Below, one piece after another: positions 1 through 8,204 of a stretch of DNA of 64,000 nt. Source of the stretch: a bacterium HR37 (GTDB lineage: Bacteria > Desulfobacterota_D > UBA1144 > Nemesobacterales > CSP1-2); the NCBI GenBank assembly GCA_002898375.1, contig BEIN01000006.1:1-64000 (forward strand), read 5' to 3'. Every line of letters begins with the position of its first letter. Position 1 is the stretch's first letter. Position numbers and translations under genes: made by a program. The notes under the pieces were generated by a model. It ran no database searches, had not been told where the DNA came from, and saw only the letters and a program-made list of their open reading frames with translations.

Positions 1-906
1 ATAAAAATAGATCAAGTTGTTATTTGGGGGAATATAACAATAACGGCTCAAACTGTTAAATCACTTTTAGAACGCAATATAGAAATAGTTTATTTATCTA
101 ATCACGGTAGATACATAGGGCGTATTCAACCGGAGTTTTCAAAGAATTCGATTTTAAGAAAGGCACAATACAGAGCATCAGAAAACATAAACACAACAAT
201 TGCTATAAGTAAATCTCTGGTATATGGTAAGCTTGCAAATGCACGTACTCTTCTTCTTAGAGCAGAACGTATTAATGAAAACGAAGACGAAAACATCAAA
301 GAAGCTATAGAAAGAATAAAAATCATTATAAGAAAGCTTAAATATGCTGAATCCATGGAAGAAATAAGAGGATATGAGGGTGCAGGAACTGCAGCTTATT
401 TTGGTGTCTTTAGCAACTTAATAAAAGCAGATGAATTTAAGTTTCAAGGAAGAGAAAAAAGACCACCTACAGATCCCGTAAATGCCTTACTCTCACTCGG
501 ATATGTGCTTCTTACAAATGATATGTATAGCACATGCAATACTGTAGGTTTTGATCCATATATTGGATTTCTTCATTCCGATAAATATGGAAAACCATCT
601 TTACCTTTAGATTTAATCGAGGAATTTAGACCTGTTATAGTTGATTCCTTAGTACTATATCTTATCAATAAACGAATAATACAAATTAACGATTTCGATA
701 TAGAGCTAGGAAATGTTTACAAGCTAAAAGAAGAAGCTTTCAAAAAGTTTCTTCAATATTATGAAGAAAGGAAACGATCAGAAATAAAACATCCATTATT
801 CAATTACAAAGCAACTTATATAAAGTGCTTTGAACTACAAGCAAGATTACTGGGGAAATTTATCACAAATGAAATTGAGGAATATATCCCTTTTCTTACA
901 AAGTAG
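1..906 (+). CDS. cas1: CRISPR-associated endonuclease Cas1, 5'-truncated by the window edge
   Basis: Frame 1 is open from base 1 (IKIDQVVIWGNITITAQTVKSLLERNIEIVYLS...); Cas1-like YEGAGTAAYFGVF, RPPTDPVNALLSLGYVLL, GFDPYIGFLH, RPSLPLDLIEEFRP-type motifs; followed by cas2 and an array. Confidence 0.95.
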   Translation: MKIDQVVIWGNITITAQTVKSLLERNIEIVYLSNHGRYIGRIQPEFSKNSILRKAQYRASENINTTIAISKSLVYGKLANARTLLLRAERINENEDENIKEAIERIKIIIRKLKYAESMEEIRGYEGAGTAAYFGVFSNLIKADEFKFQGREKRPPTDPVNALLSLGYVLLTNDMYSTCNTVGFDPYIGFLHSDKYGKPSLPLDLIEEFRPVIVDSLVLYLINKRIIQINDFDIELGNVYKLKEEAFKKFLQYYEERKRSEIKHPLFNYKATYIKCFELQARLLGKFITNEIEEYIPFLTK

Positions 907-921
907 ATAAAGGAATTTAAA

Positions 922-1197
922 GTGTTTATAGTTGTTTCATATGATATAAAAGAAGATAATCGTAGATTAAAGGTGTTTAAAACACTCAAAAACTTTGGGC
1001 AATGGGTTCAATTCAGCGTTTTTGAATGTAACCTAAGCAAAATAGATTATTTAAAAATGCGAGCCAGACTCGAAGAGCTTATAAAACCTGAAGAAGGAGA
1101 TAGTATAAGGTTTTATTTTCTTTGTGAAATAGATATTAAAAAGATTGAGAGAATAGGTGGAACCCAGCCACTGCCCGAAGAAGCTATTATTTTATAA
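922..1197 (+). CDS. cas2: CRISPR-associated endoribonuclease Cas2 (GTG start)
   Basis: MFIVVSYDIKEDNRRLKVFKTLKNFGQWVQFSVFEC, typical small Cas2, immediately downstream of cas1. Confidence 0.95.
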   Translation: MFIVVSYDIKEDNRRLKVFKTLKNFGQWVQFSVFECNLSKIDYLKMRARLEELIKPEEGDSIRFYFLCEIDIKKIERIGGTQPLPEEAIIL

Positions 1198-1390
1198 CTT
1201 CCCGAAGATCGGAGCTTACATGAAACTCTTGGGCGATCCTCGGAAATTAAAAAGTATTGATTTTACAGCAAGTTGCATGATACACTTAAAGAAGCTATTT
1301 TCGTTCTTTGACAACTTAATATCAGTCAAGAAGGAGATTTTCGGAAAACATATACAAAAATGTTTGCTATTAATTGGTTGCAACGGAACT

Positions 1391-2601
1391 GTTGAAAAAC
1401 CAATTACTCCCTGAAAGGGATTGAAACCAGGTTAACTTCTACACTCCTAAGTCCGGTGGACCAGCGTTGAAAAACCAATTACTCCCTGAAAGGGATTGAA
1501 ACATAGGGTAATCGATTTAAATCAATTAGGGGAACCAGTTGAAAAACCAATTACTCCCTGAAAGGGATTGAAACTCAACGGTAGATGTGAGATAGTAGAG
1601 AAGTCCACCCAGTTGAAAAACCAATTACTCCCTGAAAGGGATTGAAACCCATAGTCTGCCTATGTATCATAGCCCACAGGTACTGTTGAAAAATTCATTA
1701 CTCCCTGAAAGGGATTGAAACCAATTATATTGACTATCACTGACTGTCACACACAGGTTGAAAAATTCATTACTCCCTGAAAGGGATTGAAACATTGGAA
1801 GCTATACTCGAGTTAAAGCCAAAGGAGGAGTTGAAAAATTCATTACTCCCTGAAAGGGATTGAAACTCTGGGGGTGGACCCGGATGCAGATCCCGAAACA
1901 AAAGGTTGAAAAATTCATTACTCCCTGAAAGGGATTGAAACAAGAAGCGACCAGAGATTCCAGGCTGCCCTTCCCGGTTGAAAAATTCATTACTCCCTGA
2001 AAGGGATTGAAACATATACGATGGAGACCACATTCTATGCGGGGACAAAGTTGTTGAAAAATTCATTACTCCCTGAAAGGGATTGAAACTGTACCAAGAA
2101 AGATGCTACTGCCAGCAACAATTTGTTGAAAAATTCATTACTCCCTGAAAGGGATTGAAACATTGCGCATTCATCATAAAAACATGCTTTTAAAGTTGGT
2201 TGAAAAATTCATTACTCCCTGAAAGGGATTGAAACAGACAATATTACCTATATAACCTAAACCCATAGCTGAGTTGAAAAATTCATTACTCCCTGAAAGG
2301 GATTGAAACTGAATTTAACTCCCACTAAAAAGAGCTAAATATCATGTTGAAAAATTCATTACTCCCTGAAAGGGATTGAAACAGCAAATGAAATGGATTG
2401 GGAAGAATTCAGGAAAAAGTTAGTTGAAAAATTCATTACTCCCTGAAAGGGATTGAAACTAACCTATTTGCAAGCCGGTAGTAATTTTCCACTTCGTTGA
2501 AAAATTCATTACTCCCTGAAAGGGATTGAAACACTGGTCTCGAAGACCTAGGGATTCCTCTTGAATCTGGTTGAAAAATTCATTACTCCCTGAAAGGGAT
2601 T
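1391..2601 (+). CRISPR. CRISPR array 1: 17 repeats, 16 spacers; 37-nt repeat GTTGAAAAAYYMATTACTCCCTGAAAGGGATTGAAAC
   Basis: Repeats start at 1391,1466,1538,1612,1685,1757,1830,1905,1977,2053,2125,2199,2273,2346,2423,2496,2570; the last is truncated after GGGATT; spacers are unique, about 35-39 nt. Confidence 0.99.
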
Positions 2602-3548
2602 TGGTACCTCGTTGCGTAGATATTTATTCCTAAGATTATGGAAGATATACTGGAGGCAACAATTAATGCCTTTTTTAGCAAAATACCTGTCTACTGTAAT
2701 TGCAAAGCAAAGGCAGTGCTCATAATTTATCGCTACGGAAATTGCTACGGGTTGAGTTGTAAATTTATGTAAATCAGTATAAAAAAATATAAAACAAGAA
2801 TCCAAAAAAATTGCGTAATTTCAGTAACTTATATAAACTATTACAAACTGGTATAAAATCGTATAAAACAGGTTGGTTGCCCTCTCAAGGTAAAAACAAA
2901 TCTTGTAGGAACCACCAATAATTTCAAGGACTTACAATGCACTTTCAAACTCCTTAGGTATCCTAGCTATAGTGTTTTTACTGCAAGATGGATGCTTCCT
3001 TATACTTTGCATGCTCTGGCCAGCATAAAAAATACCCCCTATGATAAAACCATATACTTTGCAAGGTAGTATCTGTGACTTATCCTTAACCCTTTTACAA
3101 CCGGTTTCTTAGCTTTTTTAAATAATGAACCTGCAATGCCCTCCATGCTTACGGATCACAGAAAATCTGACAAGGAAGCTCACGATTTCAGTCGTGGGTG
3201 TCTGACATAGGTTCTACGCTTCCATTTAAAAGCATCTATTAAAAAGCCTTTCTTCCTTGCTATTGGTGTAAGCGAAAAAAGCAAACAAAATGGTATAAAA
3301 GGAAGAATGGTGTAAAAAGTCTATACGCTTTGCCAAATATTTACTTAAGGGTCCCATGCAGTACTTAAACTAAACATAGCTAAAGAAAATTGCCTATTGA
3401 TTCTTTGAAGACATTTAGATTATAATGTCAAACAAAAGGGAGCGATAGGTTTGTTCGTATAACACTTGATATTGGGTAAGTTTATACGAACTTTAGTTCT
3501 CTTAGTTCTCTAATAAGTAATAGCTTTGGACAGCTAACTACAAGTGGT

Positions 3549-4088
3549 GTGATCGCCATGAAAGCCCCATCACCTGATGAATTCCAGCGAGGTTATAAAG
3601 AGTTTCAGCGGCAAGAAAAACGAGACGCAATGTATAAAGTTGTCCCTTTTCTTGCTGCCTATTCCTGGGGCAAGCCTGCTGAAACGGCAGACAGTTTGAG
3701 CCTACTATTGCTCACATGGAACCAAGCCTTGCATCGGTATGACTCTTTTGACTTTGATAGACTTGAAAAATGCATAGCAGGGAATATGTCTTTACTTGAG
3801 AAGTATCGCATACGAAGTATTCTATACTACTCGCCAAGTGATGACCATGATATAAGCTACTTGTTCCAAGAGTTTCTTGATGCTCTCAAAATCTCAGATA
3901 GCAAAAAAGCGGGTACACAAAGTTCAGTATTCACTGCTAAAGCGTTGCTTTTGCTCTTACCAAGTTACTTTACATTGTGGTATTATGAAATTGCTAATAC
4001 ATATGGTTGCAATTACCCTCATAACCCTGCAGCAAAGTACTTGAAGTTTATAGGAATTTATAAACAAACAGCAGTAATACCTCAATAA
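3549..4088 (+). CDS. hypothetical protein
   Basis: 179-aa ORF; motif SVFTAKALLLLLPSYFTLWYYEIANTYGC resembles the SKALHLL.P..FP.WD..IA..YG motif of some uncharacterised proteins (from memory only). Confidence 0.6.
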   Translation: MIAMKAPSPDEFQRGYKEFQRQEKRDAMYKVVPFLAAYSWGKPAETADSLSLLLLTWNQALHRYDSFDFDRLEKCIAGNMSLLEKYRIRSILYYSPSDDHDISYLFQEFLDALKISDSKKAGTQSSVFTAKALLLLLPSYFTLWYYEIANTYGCNYPHNPAAKYLKFIGIYKQTAVIPQ

Positions 4089-4186
4089 TCAACAGTATTT
4101 GGACAAGGTGGATATAACTCCATGAAAAAGTGCTTCTCAACCCGCGCATCATCGGCGACTGGTTAGATTAGATATGGAGGTTCTAC

Positions 4187-5464
4187 ATGCCGAGGTTTGA
4201 CGACATTATCAGCAAAGGCCCTGATGTGATCGAGTTGGCTTCTCTGCCGTGGCTCAGGAAGGCGATTACACCAGGGTTCATTCGGGGCGGAGTTTACCTT
4301 GTCGCTGGTGAACCCGGTATCGGAAAGACTACCTTGGCAATTCAGGTGCTTGGCGAGCTGGCGATGTGTGGAATAAAAGTTCTATACCTGACTACAGAAC
4401 AGGGGCTTGGAGATCTCAAGCGCGCCGTTACTCGTATTCACGGTGATAGTACGGGTCAACTCCCTAAACCCATCAGGGACAACTTCTTTTTTGACGATAC
4501 AATTGAAGACATCGACGCACTACCCCGTTTTCTTGCACGGCGAGTTCTTACTGAAGGTGAGGAATACCATGGCATCCAAGCTATCGTAGTAGACTCCATT
4601 CAGGGCCGAGGGCTGGCATCAACCGCCATTCATAAGTATCGTGCTCTGTACGAGTTCGCAGAGAATGCTAAGGCACAGGGCCTCGTTTCGATCCTCATAG
4701 GCCACGTCACGAAGAAGGGGCAAATCGCCGGTCCTAAAGACCTCGAGCACAACGTTGACTGTATTATGTATATTCGTAGAGCATTCCGTCTACGGCCCTT
4801 CTTTGTTCCCAAGAACCGATTTGGTCCTGCTATGCTCGACCCGTTGGTTCTCATAATGGATGAGAGAGGACGGCTGAAGGAATCGCCCCATAAGGCTGCC
4901 AAGAGCAGTGCCGTACTCGGCTACGCGGGCATTGGAGAAGAACTCGCTGAAGGTCAGGCATCTGTCACCCTTCCCCGTTATGGGTCTCGACCTGAACTGA
5001 ACGCACCTTTCCTACCTGCTAAGAAGGTTAAGCAGCTTCTGAGCATCTTGAGCACAATCAGGGAAGTAGACCTGACAGACCTTTCCTACGAAATTAATTG
5101 CTACGTTCCACGTAAGCAGCGTTATCGGGAAGAACTGGATCTACCTATAGCTGTGGCGCTTTTAAGTTCCTACCTTCAGCGCCCAGTCCCCGATAGAGCA
5201 CTCTTCGTAGGAGAGCTGGATTTGACACGTCGCATCCGCAGTCCGGAAGATAGGTACCTAGCTGCCTTGGCCTCGCTTCTGACTGGAGCCCAGAAGGGGA
5301 AAATTAAGCGTATCTATATTTCTGAAGACTGCGCGAAGTCCTTAGGTAGAATACGGCCGGAAAGTCACGGGCCAACTGTCGGCGAAGTCGTTGAGATCAT
5401 TGGAGCAGCCGACCTTGAGCATCTGCTTAAGCAACTTTGGCCTGACTTATTTGTAGAGGTGTAA
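4187..5464 (+). CDS. RadA/Sms-like ATPase paralog lacking the N-terminal C4 zinc finger, with a divergent Lon-like C-terminal domain
   Basis: Walker A GEPGIGKTT; IAGPKDLEHNVDCIMY and KNRFG motifs; C-terminal DLPIAVALLSSYLQRPVPDRALFVGELDL; similar layout to canonical RadA at 11579-12949. Confidence 0.8.
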   Translation: MPRFDDIISKGPDVIELASLPWLRKAITPGFIRGGVYLVAGEPGIGKTTLAIQVLGELAMCGIKVLYLTTEQGLGDLKRAVTRIHGDSTGQLPKPIRDNFFFDDTIEDIDALPRFLARRVLTEGEEYHGIQAIVVDSIQGRGLASTAIHKYRALYEFAENAKAQGLVSILIGHVTKKGQIAGPKDLEHNVDCIMYIRRAFRLRPFFVPKNRFGPAMLDPLVLIMDERGRLKESPHKAAKSSAVLGYAGIGEELAEGQASVTLPRYGSRPELNAPFLPAKKVKQLLSILSTIREVDLTDLSYEINCYVPRKQRYREELDLPIAVALLSSYLQRPVPDRALFVGELDLTRRIRSPEDRYLAALASLLTGAQKGKIKRIYISEDCAKSLGRIRPESHGPTVGEVVEIIGAADLEHLLKQLWPDLFVEV

Positions 5465-5467
5465 ACA

Positions 5468-5968
5468 ATGCCACCAAGAGCAGTTCCCCGAACCGTTGGC
5501 GACTTCATCCTCTATTACTACGCTAAGCTAGTGATTGCCCCATCAGCGGGCGAGGCGGGCAATTACCGCTTCATCATGGATCGCTACAAGCGACTCAAAA
5601 GAGGTGACATTCATATGTCCGACTATGACCGCGAAATACAGAAACTCGCCCAACAGCCAGGTGTTTGCGCTTTCTGCGGAAAGCAGTGCAAGACTGTTAT
5701 TACAGAAGTTGTCCCGCGTCGGCTTGGAGGTCCCGTGGGCATCCACAACCTCGTACACGCATGCCCCGAATGTGCAGCATCGAAGAAGGACAAGGATCTT
5801 CTGGAATGGTGGTGCAATGATCTAGGACGCGATAAAGACGAGCTGCCGCGAATTCCTGCTGGTCTATTTCTGAAACTTGCTTACGAACGGCACACAGTCG
5901 GCTTCGGGCTGAAAAGGCGCTGTGAGGATATTCGTGATATTTGGCATGGAGGGAGGGAAAGCAAATAA
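5468..5968 (+). CDS. HNH-endonuclease-like protein with substituted catalytic positions
   Basis: CAFCGKQC...ITEVVPRRLGGPVGIHNLVHACPECAASKKDKD; CxxC/CxxC knuckles and HNH layout; starts 4 bp after the preceding stop. Confidence 0.7.
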   Translation: MPPRAVPRTVGDFILYYYAKLVIAPSAGEAGNYRFIMDRYKRLKRGDIHMSDYDREIQKLAQQPGVCAFCGKQCKTVITEVVPRRLGGPVGIHNLVHACPECAASKKDKDLLEWWCNDLGRDKDELPRIPAGLFLKLAYERHTVGFGLKRRCEDIRDIWHGGRESK

Positions 5969-6290
5969 ATTCTAGTCTTGCTGCCTAACACTTATAAGGC
6001 CTTATTTGTCAATAATCAAGAATAATTCGTAACAATTGGCATTATTCCATGCTATTTGATTACAATCAGTCAGTAAGCTGTATATCTGACCTTTTCAAGT
6101 CACGGGTTTTACCCCAAACACTAATTAAAAATCAACAAGCCAGAGATGTAATAGCAAGTGCACATCAGTTGTGGTGACAGTATGGAACCAACAATAAGCA
6201 ACGGTTCTACATATTAACGGAAAGATATATAGAAGCTCCTCAAATGATTTTAAAGTCCTTGCAAAATAGCTTCTTTTTGCAATAATTGGG

Positions 6291-7403
6291 GTGAAAGGAG
6301 GTAAAGAGATGGGTGTGTTTAAAAGGTGGATAAAGAGTAAGGATGGGAAAAAGACTGCCTATTGGTATATAAGATATATGGTTAATGGTAAAGATAAGTG
6401 GGAATCTGTGGGAAAAGTAGGATTGGTTACAAAGGCAATGGCACAGGCAAAGCTTGAGGAAAGGAAAAGGCAGGTAAGGCTTGGGCAACTTGATATAATA
6501 GGGACTGAGATTCCCACTGTAGCTGAGTTTGCGAAGGAATATATCAAATATGTTAGGGATGTAGCTAAAAAAAGAGCATGGTGGAGGGATACATACGGCT
6601 TACGCCATTTTCTTGAGCTTTTTAAAGGCAAAAAACTATCTGAGGTAACACCCAAGGATATAGACGACTACAAAAGGTTAAGGCTTGCTGAAGTAAAACC
6701 TTCTACAGTAAATCGTGAATTACAAGTAATACGGTATCTATTTAACCTTGCTAAACGCTGGAAAAAGTTTTATGGGGATAATCCCGTATCCCAGTCTGGA
6801 TTAATTCCTGTAAATAATCAGGTAGAGCGAATTCTTACACCCGAAGAAGAAGAGAGGTTGCTTTCAGTTTGCAATTCTTCGCTTAGAGCTATAATCATAA
6901 CTGCTCTAAACACTGGCATGAGAAAGGGAGAGATTCTTTCTCTTAGATGGGAGGATGTTGACCTTGAAAACAACCTGATTACCGTTAGACATGATATTTC
7001 TAAGAGCAAAAAGGTAAGGCGGATACCTATAAATGCAACTCTTAGAAAGCTTTTACTAGAACAAAAACTAAGAGATGGCAGTTCTTGCTTTGTTTTTCCA
7101 AACTCTAAAGGTAACCCCTACAAAAGACATGATTCAGTTAAAGGGGCTTTTGAAAGGGCTTGTAAGAAAGCGGGGATTCATGGGTTGAGGTTTCATGATC
7201 TTAGGCATACAGCAGCGACCCGTATGGTAGAGACAGGTGCAAGCATCGTAGCAATAAGCAGAATCCTTGGTCACAGTGATTTAAAAACGACTATGAGGTA
7301 TACCCATCCTGAAGACTCTGTTAGAGAAGCAATAGAGAAGCTTTCAACTTTTGCTCAAAACCGTAGCAAAAACCGTAGCAATGAAGAAATGGAGAAAGTT
7401 TAA
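6291..7403 (+). CDS. tyrosine recombinase / phage-type integrase
   Basis: TGMRKGEILSLRWEDV, HGLRFHDLRHTAATRM, LGHSDLKTTMRYTH catalytic R-HxxR-H/Y motifs; beside tRNA-Pro. Confidence 0.95.
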   Translation: MKGGKEMGVFKRWIKSKDGKKTAYWYIRYMVNGKDKWESVGKVGLVTKAMAQAKLEERKRQVRLGQLDIIGTEIPTVAEFAKEYIKYVRDVAKKRAWWRDTYGLRHFLELFKGKKLSEVTPKDIDDYKRLRLAEVKPSTVNRELQVIRYLFNLAKRWKKFYGDNPVSQSGLIPVNNQVERILTPEEEERLLSVCNSSLRAIIITALNTGMRKGEILSLRWEDVDLENNLITVRHDISKSKKVRRIPINATLRKLLLEQKLRDGSSCFVFPNSKGNPYKRHDSVKGAFERACKKAGIHGLRFHDLRHTAATRMVETGASIVAISRILGHSDLKTTMRYTHPEDSVREAIEKLSTFAQNRSKNRSNEEMEKV

Positions 7404-7430
7404 TGTATCGTAAGTCCCTGAAATCATTTA

Positions 7431-7504
7431 TCGGGGTGGGGGGACTTGAACCCCCGGCCTTTGCGTCCCGAACGCAACGCTCTAGCCAACTGAGCTACAC
7501 CCCG
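7431..7504 (-). tRNA. tRNA-Pro (anticodon CGG), 3' CCA not encoded
   Basis: Reverse complement CGGGGTGTAGCTCAGTTGGCTAGAGCGTTGCGTTCGGGACGCAAAGGCCGGGGGTTCAAGTCCCCCCACCCCG; 7-bp acceptor stem, cloverleaf, loop TTCGGGA. Confidence 0.95.
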
Positions 7505-7556
7505 CTTTATTACTAGTTTTACCAAACACCCAGACTATTGCAAGCCAAGACTTCCT

Positions 7557-8186
7557 TTAACCTTCAGGTTCAAGTATAAGGGTTTCTCCCTCAAAGATAT
7601 CCTTAAACCTTTCTGCATCCTCTCTTGACCCAACGATTGTTCCCCAGTGCATGGGAACTGCTGTCTTTGGCTTGAATTCGTTTGCGATCTCAGCAGCTTC
7701 CTGAGCAGTCATGGTATACGTTCCACCTACAGGCAGGAGAGCAACATCTGCCTTTATCTTTTTCATCTCGGGTATAGCATCGGTATCGCCTGCATGGTAT
7801 ATCCTTGTGCCACCAAGATCAAGAATAAAACCAACCCACCCATTTGACTTCGGATGATAACTCTTACCGATATTGTATGCAGGAACAGCTTCAATGCCTA
7901 TGTCATTAACGGTAACACTGTCTCCAGGCTTTACAATCCTTACATCCCCCTTTAGCTTAGAAGCTGAATCCCTGGTTGCAACAATCACAGTACCACTTCC
8001 CTGAACCCTCTTTACATCATCCACAGAGAGATGGTCAAAATGTGAGTGGGTTATAAGAACCAGACTAGCCTCCTCCTTCCTTTTGATCTTCCACGGATCA
8101 ATGTATATAACCTTATCCCCAAACTCAACTCTAAAGCTTGCGTGCCCAAGCCAGCTTAATGCTACATTTTCCCCTACCCTTATCAT
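7557..8186 (-). CDS. metallo-beta-lactamase-fold metal-dependent hydrolase (UPF0173-like)
   Basis: LSWLGHASFRVE, THSHFDHLS, YHAGDTDAI, PMHWGT motifs. Confidence 0.9.
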   Translation of the reverse strand: MIRVGENVALSWLGHASFRVEFGDKVIYIDPWKIKRKEEASLVLITHSHFDHLSVDDVKRVQGSGTVIVATRDSASKLKGDVRIVKPGDSVTVNDIGIEAVPAYNIGKSYHPKSNGWVGFILDLGGTRIYHAGDTDAIPEMKKIKADVALLPVGGTYTMTAQEAAEIANEFKPKTAVPMHWGTIVGSREDAERFKDIFEGETLILEPEG

Positions 8187-8204
8187 CGCTTATCCTCCCC
8201 AATC

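Noticed and set aside
1157-1414. 85-aa ORF overlapping the cas2 end and running into repeat 1
   Set aside because: Covers the leader and enters the array; no recognisable motifs; out of frame with cas2.
1770-2066. 98-aa minus-strand ORF with repeated FQSLSGSNEFFN / NPFQGVMNFST units
   Set aside because: It is the translation of CRISPR array 1 repeats, not a repeat protein; the same applies to 1802-1990 and part of 2548-2805.
4630-4902. Antisense ORFs across the RadA-like and HNH genes (also 5543-5758, 5623-5817, 5535-5825)
   Set aside because: Overlap well-supported sense coding regions and lack recognisable domains; typical spurious ORFs in more GC-rich DNA.
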